Positions 15,453 through 23,690 of a stretch of DNA of 55,423 bases are shown piece by piece. A program made the position numbers and the translations under genes. Under the pieces are notes generated by a model. The model ran no database searches and was not told the origin of the DNA. It worked only from the letters and a program-made list of their open reading frames with translations. Source of the DNA: CAVYHX01 sp963768415 (lineage in GTDB: Bacteria > Pseudomonadota > Gammaproteobacteria > UBA9214); NCBI GenBank assembly GCA_963768415.1, contig CAVYHX010000003.1, positions 1 through 55,423 of the forward strand. Direction: 5' to 3'. The stretch's first letter is position 1, and each line of letters opens with the position of its first letter.

Positions 15453-15917
15453 CTACATCATCGACTGCAGATAGTTTTTCAGTCCGACCTTGTCGATCAG
15501 TTCGAGCTGGGTTTCCAGCCAGTCGATATGCTCTTCTTCGCTTGCCAGGATGTCGGCAAACAGGTCGCGCGTGACATAGTCGCTCTTGGATTCACAATAG
15601 GCTATTCCCTCGAGCAGCGCCGGGTGTGCTTTTTTCTCCATTTTCAGATCGTTCTCCAGCATTTCCCGGACATCCTCACCAATCATGAGCTTGCCGATAT
15701 CCTGCAGGTTTGGCAGCCCGTCGAGTAACAGGATGCGCTCGATGAGGCGGTCGGCGTGTTTCATTTCATCGATGGATTCACCGTATTCATGCTCGTTCAG
15801 CTTGCCCAGCCCCCAGTTGCCGTACATGCGCGCATGGAGGAAATACTGGTTAATCGCGGTGAGTTCATTCCTGAGCACGCCATTCAGGTGCTCGATCACT
15901 TTGCTGTCGCCTTTCAT
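15453..15917 (-). CDS. bfr: Bacterioferritin
   Basis: The 154-residue protein starts at the ATG at 15917, eight bases behind GGAGG. All ferroxidase ligands of the family are visible: Glu18, Glu51, His54, Glu94, Glu127 and His130. Met52 (in DEMKHAD) is the haem axial ligand, so it should form the haem-containing 24-mer that oxidises and stores iron. Length and sequence match typical Bfr closely. It diverges from bfd, whose product reduces the haem to release iron; the shared 280-bp spacer holds a Fur-like box nearer to bfd. Confidence 0.97.
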   Translation of the reverse strand: MKGDSKVIEHLNGVLRNELTAINQYFLHARMYGNWGLGKLNEHEYGESIDEMKHADRLIERILLLDGLPNLQDIGKLMIGEDVREMLENDLKMEKKAHPALLEGIAYCESKSDYVTRDLFADILASEEEHIDWLETQLELIDKVGLKNYLQSMM

Positions 15918-16136
15918 GAGTCTGCCTCCGGGTCCTGATTGGTGTCGTTTTGACCGGTACCGACCGGTATTGCCCCCTGCATGCGGGGCGGGTTGCCGGG
16001 TTGCCTTGTCCCGATCATGCCGGAACACAATGGCGGTTATCAATGTGACCACCGTTTGATAATACCTATGTAACTGAAATAAATACTATAAATACGTGGA
16101 CAATCCGGGGCCGGTCACGACATTGTAAATGCTATT

Positions 16137-16155
16137 GACAATGATTCTCATTTAT
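16137..16155. promoter_or_regulatory. Fur box upstream of bfd
   Basis: GACAATGATTCTCATTTAT matches 13 of 19 positions of the classical Fur consensus GATAATGATAATCATTATC, including the central ATGAT..TCATT palindrome. It overlaps a TTGACA (16135-16140) that may be a -35 element and lies 42 bases upstream of the bfd ATG. Bfd is commonly Fur-repressed, so iron-repressed expression is expected. Confidence 0.75.
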
Positions 16156-16197
16156 ATTTGAATATGAATCATACGATCAGGACTCAAGGTGTGCAAC

Positions 16198-16404
16198 ATG
16201 TATATCTGTATCTGCAAGGGGGTTACCGACCGGGAAATCCGCGGCGCGGTAGAGGGGGGTATCCGTACGGTACGCGGCCTGCGCAAACAGCTGGGCTGCA
16301 CCGGACAGTGCGGTAAATGCAAGGCGCAGGTGCGCGAAATCAGGGACGAGGTGATCGCGGGTCAGTGCAATATGGCGCTCAACACGCTTGCGTTGTCATC
16401 GTGA
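16198..16404 (+). CDS. bfd: Bacterioferritin-associated ferredoxin
   Basis: The 68-residue [2Fe-2S] protein starts at MYICICKG (ATG 16198); a GTG three codons upstream is in frame but would be atypical. The four cluster cysteines are in the CIC pair at positions 4 and 6 and in LGCTGQCGKC. Bfd docks on bacterioferritin and passes electrons to its haem to mobilise Fe2+. The C-terminal tail after IAGQ (CNMALNTLALSS) is a little longer than in short homologues. The stop codon TGA directly abuts a family C repeat that begins a deleted RAYT element. Confidence 0.93.
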   Translation: MYICICKGVTDREIRGAVEGGIRTVRGLRKQLGCTGQCGKCKAQVREIRDEVIAGQCNMALNTLALSS

Positions 16405-16640
16405 ATTCCGGGGACAGTATACTCAATTGTGGTATCGCGTTAAGTAGATACGTTGATATAAAGTGCCCATGAATCTGTTCAGGTAGGAACAGTAGGCATG
16501 CATCCCACGGGTAGTTCTGCCCGGCTATCCGCATCAGGTCACCCAACGGGGAATCGCAGGCAAAAGATCTTCATTGGAAAAATGTCGGGTCGCAAACAGA
16601 AACACGCGCGACCTGGCCGAAAGTGGATTTCGGGCAATGA
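16402..16640 (+). mobile_element. Internally deleted derivative of the REP-RAYT element
   Basis: The first 170 bases align with the RAYT element's left end: GGGGACAGTATACT, the leader CATGAATCTGTTCAGG, and a degenerate start of the gene with CCGCATCAGGTCACCCAACG and GGGAATCGCAGGCA. The sequence then jumps to the end of the transposase gene (GCGACCTGGCCGAAAGTGG, matching the coding DNA for RPGPKRHSGNGG). The middle of the gene, about 500 bp, is missing and the start codon context is mutated, so no protein is made. The right-hand inverted repeat is not clearly preserved. Confidence 0.8.
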
Positions 16641-16732
16641 GGGAAGACCAGTACCCTTTAAACAGTAAAAGGGTAATGATCCCTTTTCGCCTATCTGTGC
16701 GCGCTCGACTATCGATTAGGAGGCACCGCTTC

Positions 16733-17512
16733 ATGACGACAGTAGTTAGATTTCTAGGTTTTGTTTTACTGGCTTTCGCTTTTAACTGCCACGCCTCCGA
16801 CCTCGCCAAGGAAAGACGCTGGGCCGAACAGGTCGTCGACAGCATCATGGATGGTGATGCCGAAATGCTCAAAGATGGTAATAACGAATTCCTGAGTATT
16901 TATACTGAAGCCGCGGAGGACAAAGGCCGTGCCGCAATCGTGATGCATGGCACCGGTATTCACCCCGACTGGCAGCAGGTCATTCAACCGTTGCGTGTTG
17001 GCCTCACAGAACACAACTGGCATACCCTGGCGATACAGATGCCGATTCTTCACAACGAAGCAGAGTACATCGACTATGCCCCGCTATATGACGAAGTCGC
17101 GCCACGCATAGAAGCTGCAATTGAATTCCTCAAAGACAATGGCGCAAAAAACATCGTGCTTGTTGGTCACAGCCAGGGGGCATCGATGCCGGCATATTCC
17201 CTCTCAAAAAATAGCCATGATGTAACGGGTTTTGTTGCTATCGGGATGGGTGTATATGCAGAAGACGAACGCATGAACAGCATCAAGGCCCTCGAAAAGA
17301 TCAAAATACCTGTTCTTGATATCTATGGTTCGGAAGATATCGAACCCGTACTTTCCAGTATTGATGACCGTTCAGCCGCGGCAAAGAAAGCAGGCAACAA
17401 GAATTACACCCAGGTAAAAATTACCGGTGCGAACCATATGTTTGATGGTAAGAGTGATGCACTTATTGAAGCTATTGCTGGATGGTTGGATAAGTTGACT
17501 ACGGAGGAATAG
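16733..17512 (+). CDS. DUF3530 alpha/beta-hydrolase-fold secreted protein
   Basis: The ATG at 16733 has AGGAGG nine bases upstream. The 259-residue product begins with a signal peptide (VVRFLGFVLLAFAFNCHA, cleavage near ASD). Its hydrolase fold has an oxyanion-type HGTG loop (IVMHGTGIHPDW), the nucleophile elbow LVGHSQGAS and a terminal His in GANHMFDG; an Asp in IYGSEDIEP is the likely acid. The family is periplasmic or lipid-linked with unknown substrate. The gene follows the deleted RAYT element by about 90 bases and is monocistronic, so its promoter may lie partly in element-derived DNA. Confidence 0.85.
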   Translation: MTTVVRFLGFVLLAFAFNCHASDLAKERRWAEQVVDSIMDGDAEMLKDGNNEFLSIYTEAAEDKGRAAIVMHGTGIHPDWQQVIQPLRVGLTEHNWHTLAIQMPILHNEAEYIDYAPLYDEVAPRIEAAIEFLKDNGAKNIVLVGHSQGASMPAYSLSKNSHDVTGFVAIGMGVYAEDERMNSIKALEKIKIPVLDIYGSEDIEPVLSSIDDRSAAAKKAGNKNYTQVKITGANHMFDGKSDALIEAIAGWLDKLTTEE

Positions 17513-17548
17513 GGGGCATGCCGCATTTTCAGACATTCAGGCAGAAAA

Positions 17549-17572
17549 ACGTGGTCTGTCCCCTGTTTTCCT
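17549..17572. repeat. Family B half, inverted
   Basis: AAAACGTGGTCTGTCCCCTG is the inverted form of the family B end and lies between convergent DUF3530 and Usp genes. Confidence 0.65.
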
Positions 17573-17578
17573 GACGGA

Positions 17579-18019
17579 TCAGCTGCGTTTATGTGTCGGG
17601 ATTACGAGAATCGGGTGTCGGGATTTATGCAGTACTCCTTCGCTGACGCTGCCAACGAGAAGCTGGTACATGGCGCCGCGACCGTGAGTACCGACAACAA
17701 TCATGTCCACATCCAGGTCGGCGGCTTCCTGCAGGATTGTCTCCACTGTCGCACCATGTACCAGCAGCGCCGTGGTATCCACACCGGCCGCGCGCATCCT
17801 GTCTGCAATCTCCTGTATCCTGCGATGTTCGGTATGGAATTTCTTCGCAAGTTCCTCCCGTGCAGCCAGCGGATCCGTCTTGAATTCGATGAAGTCCGGC
17901 GCCGGCTCTGCGTTATGCAGGAGCCACACCCTGGCCTGAAGATCCCCGGCGATTTCAATTATTTTTCCCACGATCTTCTCTGTTGACTCGGAGAGGTCAA
18001 CGCAGACCAGAATCTTCAT
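17579..18019 (-). CDS. Universal stress protein (UspA family), copy 2
   Basis: 146 residues, aligning without gaps to the Usp at 6411 at about 70% identity by direct count. The nucleotide loop is GTHGRGAMYQLLVGSVS, again of the ATP-binding type. Conserved stretches DLDVDMIVVGTH and LVHGxTVETIL are shared by the two. It sits immediately downstream of the second APC-like membrane protein gene, repeating the layout of the first pair. The spacing (156 bases) leaves room for a separate promoter. Confidence 0.92.
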   Translation of the reverse strand: MKILVCVDLSESTEKIVGKIIEIAGDLQARVWLLHNAEPAPDFIEFKTDPLAAREELAKKFHTEHRRIQEIADRMRAAGVDTTALLVHGATVETILQEAADLDVDMIVVGTHGRGAMYQLLVGSVSEGVLHKSRHPILVIPTHKRS

Positions 18020-18175
18020 TTCGTATCACCGCCAGTAGAGGGCACGCTGCGGAAATCGGGTAACAAGGCACGGCACACGGCTGTCGATACCCGGCGGTTG
18101 AGCCGGTCACTTTCGTGTGTCGGTACTCTCGAATGCAACTCAGCACGTAACATGTTTCAAATCACCGTTTTGATT

Positions 18176-19399
18176 TTATTTGGCCGGGATTGCAAAGACC
18201 ACTATAAAGGCCAGGATGGTCGCCAGTGTCGCAAAATGAGCCCGATGCGCGAAATATGCCCAGCGCTCGTAATGATGGTGGTAACTGACCATGAGTGCAA
18301 CAAAGCACTGTAGCAGGTAATACAATGCAAAAGCGCGTGATGCGAAAGAGATTATCTCCAGCAGATCGGCAGTCCATATCAGGACGATAGCGAACAATGA
18401 CACCGCCACGTATGCCTTGTTGGTCGGTAATTTCCGGTCACTGCTTTCGCTGGCCAGGCAGCCGGCGCCGACGGTATCGGCTACCGCGGCGCTGAACTGA
18501 CTCATGATGGCGGCCACGATCAGCATGAATGGCAATGCAGATGCAGCGAGTCCCGTTACCGAAACGATATCCGCTATCCGGATATTCTCGAGGTCGAGAT
18601 GCTGAACGATCGGCATCAATGCAGTGACTGAAACTACGTACAGTGCGCCCGATATTATTTGGGCGCGACGCATGGTTTGCACGCGGATTCTGGCTGAATA
18701 TTTTTCTCCCAGAAACCGCGATGTCTCGAATCCCTGAACCACAAGCAGGATGCCGCACAGGATACATGCCTTGGTAACCCAGCTCCTGTCCTGGTAGTCA
18801 ATCGTGAGCGACTGACCGGATTGTATGAAGTGGTAGTCGTATACAAATATCCCTGTCAACAGTGCCGCGACAATGGATAACTGGACTGACATTGAATATG
18901 CCTCGAGTTTCTCAAGTCCTCCCAGTCCGCGAAGATAGCCCGTTGCAGCGATGAACACGATGATGATGGTTGTCAGGGATCTCTCGAGGGCAGGTGAATC
19001 CACGTACCCCATGTAATTCAGCAGAAAAGAGGAAAGCAGCGACAGGTAGAAGGCAACAGCTGTTACATAGGCCAGTGAAAGCATGGCATTGGCCAGAAAA
19101 TCAACTTTGTAGATCATCGGATGTGCTTTCCTGTTATGCAGGAGGGGCTCGGCATGAAGAATATTGAAGCGAATAACGCTACCTATGGCATAGGCAAGCA
19201 ATACAATTGCAGTCACCGCGATTGGCGAATACTCACCGACGATGCTTGCCAGCAATGGCGCAATTACCAGAAACCCGCTACCGATAATGGAGGAGAGTGG
19301 CGTGAGCGTCGCCTGCCACGACTCACTTCCGGTTATTCGAGGGTGAAACATGATAAGCAGAAAACCCGCTGCGATAATGATGAGAATTATGTTCAACAT
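18176..19399 (-). CDS. APC-superfamily-like integral membrane protein, copy 2
   Basis: About 407 residues starting at MLNIILIIIAAG (ATG 19399, with AAGGTG nine bases upstream); an in-frame GTG three codons earlier is a weaker alternative. It matches the protein at 7042 along the full length, sharing ATLTPLSSIIGSGF, RFNI-HAEPL, GLGGLEKLEAYSMS and QGFETSRFLG, as well as VADTVGAG followed by LASESS. Roughly 11-12 helices are predicted. The function is unknown, possibly a cation- or amino-acid-type transporter. The repeated association with a Usp gene suggests a functional unit kept in two diverged copies. Confidence 0.75.
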   Translation of the reverse strand: MLNIILIIIAAGFLLIMFHPRITGSESWQATLTPLSSIIGSGFLVIAPLLASIVGEYSPIAVTAIVLLAYAIGSVIRFNILHAEPLLHNRKAHPMIYKVDFLANAMLSLAYVTAVAFYLSLLSSFLLNYMGYVDSPALERSLTTIIIVFIAATGYLRGLGGLEKLEAYSMSVQLSIVAALLTGIFVYDYHFIQSGQSLTIDYQDRSWVTKACILCGILLVVQGFETSRFLGEKYSARIRVQTMRRAQIISGALYVVSVTALMPIVQHLDLENIRIADIVSVTGLAASALPFMLIVAAIMSQFSAAVADTVGAGCLASESSDRKLPTNKAYVAVSLFAIVLIWTADLLEIISFASRAFALYYLLQCFVALMVSYHHHYERWAYFAHRAHFATLATILAFIVVFAIPAK

Positions 19400-19723
19400 A
19401 TGCCACACCTTTTATTTCGATTGACACGGAACGTAAAGCAGCAGCATGAGGTCTTACTGATTCTCGACGTGGCATTACGATCTTGCATGAAGTTACCGAT
19501 AGCTTCACCGCATGATTCGATTTGATAAACGATATGCATTCTCATTAAGTGCCAAGTCGTTTACGATTGCTCGACATTCCCTCCTTTCTCAGCGTATTAC
19601 TGACAATACTCCCATTAACCCGAAATCAATGGTCTTATGTATAAATATAGGAAACAGGGAAGAAAAAAATAATTTGATATATTTTATGCCCTAAACACTA
19701 AATTTTATCAGTAATGCAGGACA
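19400..19723. other. Intergenic stretch without recognised genes
   Basis: AT-rich sequence between the second permease-like gene and a deleted RAYT element. I see no conserved frame, tRNA or clear terminator. The part next to 19400 presumably carries the promoter of the Usp/permease pair. Confidence 0.4.
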
Positions 19724-19940
19724 GGAATTCCGGGGACAGTATACTCAATGTAAACACACTCTAACCGGCCGACCACTCGGTAATGAGGCGTTACAGGCAT
19801 TTATAGAAACGGTAGAGAAGCTTTGAAATGGTAGAGAAACTGTTGGGGCGCACGCTGAATTCCGTACAACCTGCTCGTTAGAGGAGGCAGGGCAACAGGG
19901 CCTGACTGATTTAAATAGGTATACTGTCCCCGGAATCACG
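19724..19940. mobile_element. Second internally deleted derivative of the REP-RAYT element
   Basis: The left end is AATTCCGGGGACAGTATACT and the right end AGGTATACTGTCCCCGGAAT, giving terminal inverted repeats around 190 bp. The core retains DNA for the C-terminal part of the transposase (ACCGGCCGACCACTCGGTAA, GAGGCGTT..ATTTATAGAAA, CGCACGCTGAA), corresponding to GRPLGHEAFIE..SRTL of the intact gene at 2846. The first two thirds of the gene are absent. With both ends intact, it could still be mobilised in trans by the complete RAYT. Confidence 0.8.
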
Positions 19941-19972
19941 GCCACTTTTATTGGTCTGCTATCATCCCGCCC

Positions 19973-21823
19973 ATGCTCAATATCCAGAACCTGTCTTACC
20001 TGCAAGGCGGCATCCCGCTGCTCAATGATGTGAATCTACAGGCGTACACCAACCAGCGCATCGGCCTGACCGGCAAGAACGGCTGCGGCAAGTCGACGCT
20101 GTTCCGCCTGATACGTGGCGAAATCAAGCCGGACAGCGGCGAGGTTTCCATGCAGCCCGGCAAGACCATCGCCTACGTTGAACAGGAGATCGCCAACTCC
20201 GATCAGCCCGCGCTGGAGTTCGTACTCGACGGCGACGTTGAACTGCGCCTGCTGGAGAAAACGCTGGCGCGCGAGAATCACGATACCAGGTGGTTCGCTG
20301 CACAACAGCGTTATGAAGACATCGACGGCTATGGTGCCGGGGCGCGCGCCGCGCAAATGTTGAGCGGTCTTGGCTTTGCCAACGACACGCTGGCCCGCCC
20401 GGTGACGAGTTTCTCCGGCGGCTGGCGCATGCGTTTGAACCTGGCACGTGCGCTGATGCATCGCGCCGACCTGTTATTGCTGGACGAACCCACCAATCAT
20501 CTCGATCTCGAAGCCATCCTCTGGCTCGAAGAATACCTGGCGCGCTATCCCGGCAGCATCCTGCTGGTCTCGCACGACCGCGAATTCCTCAATGCCTGTG
20601 TCAACCGCATCGCCCATATGCATGACCAGACCATCGACTGCTACACCGGCGACTATGATGACTTCGAGCGCGCGCGTACAGAAAAGATCGCACTGCAGAA
20701 CCAGGCATTCAACAAACAGCAGGAAAAGATCAAGCATCTCGAAGACTTCGTGCGCCGCTTTCGCGCCAAGGCCACCAAGGCCAAACAGGCGCAAAGCCGC
20801 CTCAAGGCGCTGGACAGAATCACGCGCATCGCCGCCGTGCATGTCACCGACGGTCATTTCGAACTGGAGATCGAAGCGCCACAACGCAGCCCGGACCTGT
20901 TGATACGCGCAAAAAGCATGGGCTTCGCCTATGGCGACAAGACGTTGTTCAGGAATATCGAACTGGTGCTGCGCGCCGGTGCGCGCATCGCCCTGCTCGG
21001 CCCCAACGGTGCGGGTAAATCCACGCTGATCAAACTGCTGGTGGGTGCATTGCAGCCCACCTCGGGCACGCTGGAGATCACCCCCGACATCCGTATCGGC
21101 TACTTCGCCCAGCATCAGCTGGAGAATCTCGACAACGCAGCCACGCCGCTGCAACACATGGAACGGGTAGCGCCAAAAGAAACCACGCTGGCGCTACGCA
21201 ACTTCCTCGGCCGTTTCGGCCTGGCCGGCGATAGTGAAGACCGCCCGGTGGCGAGTTTCTCCGGCGGCGAGAAAAGCCGTCTCGCGCTCGCTCTGCTGGC
21301 CTGGCAGAAACCGCACCTGCTGCTGCTTGATGAGCCCACCAACCACCTTGACCTGGATATGCGTGACGCACTCACTATCGCGCTGGAAGATTACACCGGT
21401 GCCGTGGTGCTCGTATCACACGACCGCAGCCTGATCCGCGCCGTCGCCGACGAACTATGGCTGGTCAATGAGGGTCAAGCCAAACTGTTCGATGGCGACC
21501 TGGAAGACTACAAACGCTGGATCGAAACCCGCCGCCCGCGCGAAGCCGCCAGCCAGCCCCGGCAGGAAAAACAGCGCACTCAAGACGCCCCCAGGCCCAA
21601 CCGGAAAGCATTGCAGTCCAAACAAAAGAAACTCGAATCTCTGCTGACCACTGCACAGGCAGAACTCGCCGCGGTCACCGGGCAACTCGCCGATCGCGCC
21701 ACCTACGTTAGCTCCGACCGCAAAAGGATCAGTGAATTGAATGCGGCGCACACACGACTGAAAGAGAAAGTGGCAGAGCTGGAGGAAAGTTGGCTGGAGC
21801 TGGAGACGTTAATGGGGGACTGA
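19973..21823 (+). CDS. yheS: ABC-F ATPase, YheS-like
   Basis: A 616-residue soluble tandem ABC protein without membrane segments. The first domain has Walker A GKNGCGKST (about 34-42), signature FSGGWRMRLNLA and LLLLDEPTNHLDLEAILWLE. The second has GPNGAGKST, FSGGEKSRLALA and LLLLDEPTNHLDL. A charged inter-domain linker (KQQEKIKHLEDFVRRFRAKA) and a C-terminal coiled coil (KQKKLESLLTTAQAELAAV) are those of the YheS subgroup. ABC-F proteins bind the ribosomal E site to relieve stalled translation. The gene starts 32 bases after a deleted RAYT element, so its promoter may be affected. The gene is intact. Confidence 0.93.
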   Translation: MLNIQNLSYLQGGIPLLNDVNLQAYTNQRIGLTGKNGCGKSTLFRLIRGEIKPDSGEVSMQPGKTIAYVEQEIANSDQPALEFVLDGDVELRLLEKTLARENHDTRWFAAQQRYEDIDGYGAGARAAQMLSGLGFANDTLARPVTSFSGGWRMRLNLARALMHRADLLLLDEPTNHLDLEAILWLEEYLARYPGSILLVSHDREFLNACVNRIAHMHDQTIDCYTGDYDDFERARTEKIALQNQAFNKQQEKIKHLEDFVRRFRAKATKAKQAQSRLKALDRITRIAAVHVTDGHFELEIEAPQRSPDLLIRAKSMGFAYGDKTLFRNIELVLRAGARIALLGPNGAGKSTLIKLLVGALQPTSGTLEITPDIRIGYFAQHQLENLDNAATPLQHMERVAPKETTLALRNFLGRFGLAGDSEDRPVASFSGGEKSRLALALLAWQKPHLLLLDEPTNHLDLDMRDALTIALEDYTGAVVLVSHDRSLIRAVADELWLVNEGQAKLFDGDLEDYKRWIETRRPREAASQPRQEKQRTQDAPRPNRKALQSKQKKLESLLTTAQAELAAVTGQLADRATYVSSDRKRISELNAAHTRLKEKVAELEESWLELETLMGD

Positions 21824-22145
21824 AGTTGGGTGTAAAGGGGACAGGTTTATTTCATATGACTATATACGTAGTAGTTCAGATTCGATCTGGTAGACAGTGT
21901 CAGATTGTAAGTCCGGTTTCCGCCTCAACCCGGTCCTTTAGCGGGCGCTTATATTAAAGATCACTAAACGGGGAAGAACGACCCGGTCATTCGCCGTAAG
22001 TCCCTGTATGTCTTAGATGTACTGAAGTCGGCCCTTCACATCATGCGTCCATCGGTAACCAATCGTCCCTTTCTAGGCATTCGATAAAATCCTTACTTGC
22101 TATATTACTATTTAGAATTGCCGCAAGTGTTATGGAGGAATCATT
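21824..22145. other. Intergenic region with family F repeat end
   Basis: AAGGGGACAGGTTTATTTCAT (21836-21856) is mirrored by GATTTATTTTCTGTCTC when 23152-23184 is read on the other strand, so the two could be ends of one inserted block. The remainder, about 280 bases, is AT-rich with GGAGG just before the next gene. I find no tRNA or conserved frame. Confidence 0.5.
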
Positions 22146-22586
22146 ATGTCTGATTGCCGTCATTCAGAATGTGCTACTGAATCACCATTGAGAATGCATG
22201 TATGTCCTGCAAATGGCAAAGAATACAGGTCAGTTTCCTTGAAGACGATTCTTCACCATATTAATTCACCGTGGGAGTGGACAGAAAAGCAGCAAGGTTA
22301 CTACTTCTGTGATGACCCGGAATGTGATGTTGTTTACTTTGGTGAAGACAACTCAGTTGTCACAAAAACAGAGCTCAGAACTGTCGTAGGAATAAAAGAA
22401 TGTAAACCTAATACTTTGGCCTGCTACTGCTTTGGTATATCGAATACTGATGTGCAGCACCACCCTGAAGTACGGGACTTTATCGTTCAAATGACAAAGG
22501 CAGGATTTTGCTCCTGTGACACTAGTAATCCAGCCGGATGTTGCTGCTTACGATATATTCTCGCCAATGAGAAATCCACTCATTGA
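22146..22586 (+). CDS. CopZ-N-like zinc/[2Fe-2S] cysteine-rich protein
   Basis: The 146-residue protein contains 14 cysteines in the order expected of the N-terminal module of Archaeoglobus-type CopZ. An N-terminal zinc-ribbon-like part (HVCPANGKEYRSVSLKTILHH, YYFCDDPECDVVYFG) is followed by a Bfd-like [2Fe-2S] part (LACYCFGISNTDV, GFCSCDTSNPAGCCCLRYI). No copper-binding HMA domain follows, so this is the stand-alone form often found with metal-resistance genes. GGAGG precedes the ATG. Codon use is more AT-rich than in the neighbours. It is probably co-transcribed with the GDT1-like gene 68 bases downstream. Confidence 0.8.
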   Translation: MSDCRHSECATESPLRMHVCPANGKEYRSVSLKTILHHINSPWEWTEKQQGYYFCDDPECDVVYFGEDNSVVTKTELRTVVGIKECKPNTLACYCFGISNTDVQHHPEVRDFIVQMTKAGFCSCDTSNPAGCCCLRYILANEKSTH

Positions 22587-22654
22587 GTAAAGCAGTCTAT
22601 TTGTCTTAAATGGCCACTTCTGGCAGGTAATTGTCAAAGGGAGAATAACGCAGC

Positions 22655-22927
22655 GTGGATATCAAAATATTATTGACTGTATTTATTGCCGTATTCGTAG
22701 CGGAATTGGGAGATAAAACTCAACTAGCAACGCTTTTATTTGCAGCTGATAAGGATGTTAGCAAATGGGTTGTGTTTCTCGGAGCATCATCAGCTCTCAT
22801 TGTGGCTGCCGGAATTGCTGTATTGGCTGGAGGTGTAATATCCCAATATGTCAGCGAAAGATATCTGCGCTACATAGCAGGCATTGGATTCGTTGGAATT
22901 GGGATTTGGACGCTTTTTAGAGCATGA
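22655..22927 (+). CDS. Single-domain TMEM165/GDT1 (UPF0016) cation transporter
   Basis: 90 residues with three hydrophobic helices and one copy of the signature motif ELGDKTQLAT (E-x-G-D-K/R-S/T) in the first helix. Full GDT1 proteins carry two such repeats; one-repeat bacterial members are thought to work as dimers and transport Mn2+ or Ca2+. The start is GTG at 22655, preceded by GGGAG. With the preceding CopZ-like protein it forms a small AT-rich metal-related cassette. No second half-gene is nearby, so a homodimer is implied. Confidence 0.85.
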   Translation: MDIKILLTVFIAVFVAELGDKTQLATLLFAADKDVSKWVVFLGASSALIVAAGIAVLAGGVISQYVSERYLRYIAGIGFVGIGIWTLFRA

Positions 22928-23018
22928 TTTCATTTATTGGAACGGTAACTCTTGCTGCGTTCCTGCCGTTCCCTAATCGTCTGGGAAGGGCAGGAAATGG
23001 CCGCCAGCTGCCTAACAG

Positions 23019-23044
23019 GAACCCCGCATCAGCGGGGTTTTCTG
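23019..23044 (+). terminator. Rho-independent terminator after the GDT1 gene
   Basis: AACCCCGC (23020-23027) and GCGGGGTT (23032-23039) form an eight-base perfect stem with a four-base loop followed by TTTCT, about 90 bases after the stop codon. Confidence 0.85.
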
Positions 23045-23151
23045 TGTCCGGGGAATGGCAATTCTTGCGCCGTCTTCTGTCATTCATGTGAGCAAGTGAA
23101 GCTCGCGATAATCTGACAATGTCTGTCAGATCGAATACTGACTATTACATT

Positions 23152-23184
23152 TATATGAGACAGAAAATAAATCTGTCCCCTTTC
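23152..23184. repeat. Family F repeat end, inverted
   Basis: TATATGAGACAGAAAATAAATCTGTCCCCTTTC contains an inner hairpin (GACAG..CTGTC), and its outer end is the reverse complement of the GGGGACAGGTTTATTT edge at 21837. The two edges bracket the CopZ/GDT1 block. Confidence 0.55.
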
Positions 23185-23195
23185 TTCGCTTCCTT

Positions 23196-23579
23196 TTATT
23201 TCGAATTACTTTTCGCTAGCCCTGTGTTATTTAACAAGGCCTCAACTTCTTCTTTGCTCAACGTTCCCGGCACATAAGTGCTGCCCCAGGTCATCATGGC
23301 ATGCAATACCGGACCCAGCATCTGGCCCTTCTCGGTCAGGTGATACTCGTAGCGCGGCGGTCGCTCCTGGTATAACTCTCTCCGCAAAATCCCTTCACGC
23401 TCCAGGCGCTTGAGCCGGTCCGCCAGGATGTTGCTTGGAATACCTTCCGGTGACATTTGTAACGATTTATATGTGTGCTGGCCCAGCAGCAGGTCGCGCA
23501 CGACGAGCAGGGTCCATTTGTCACCCAGCAAATCCAGGGTACAGGCGGCAGGACAGGGGGAACGCTTGCAGTTGCTCAT
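23196..23579 (-). CDS. HxlR-family winged-helix transcriptional regulator
   Basis: 127 residues with the HxlR pattern: N-terminal cysteines (CKRSPCPAACTLDLLGDKWT), recognition region FxSLQMSPEGIPSNILADRLKRLE, and wing PPRYEYHLTEKG. The early cysteines may sense thiol-reactive electrophiles, as in YodB, HypR and related members. It diverges from a glutathione transferase gene across a 111-base spacer with two inverted repeats. That arrangement suggests it represses the GST/MAPEG pair and itself. The length is normal. Confidence 0.92.
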   Translation of the reverse strand: MSNCKRSPCPAACTLDLLGDKWTLLVVRDLLLGQHTYKSLQMSPEGIPSNILADRLKRLEREGILRRELYQERPPRYEYHLTEKGQMLGPVLHAMMTWGSTYVPGTLSKEEVEALLNNTGLAKSNSK

Positions 23580-23619
23580 GATCGGAACTTCGCTATCAGA
23601 TTGATACGCCTAGTATAAC

Positions 23620-23662
23620 ACTTACTTGCAAAAGTGAAGTTACTGATCTAGGCTAGTGACTT
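23620..23662. promoter_or_regulatory. Candidate HxlR operators in the divergent spacer
   Basis: Two inverted repeats lie back to back. CACTT..AAGTG (23620-23636) surrounds TGCA. AAGTTACT (23638-23645) faces AGTGACTT (23655-23662) with one mismatch. TACTT/AAGTA-type dyads are typical of HxlR binding sites. They sit 29-71 bases before the GST start. Confidence 0.55.
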
Positions 23663-23690
23663 AAGAAATGAAAGTTACTGGAGATTGCCA

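Noticed and set aside
21860..22140. Possible tRNA or structured RNA in the spacer after the ABC-F gene
   Set aside because: No cloverleaf, T-loop or CCA-like end could be found; the short pairings are not longer than chance.
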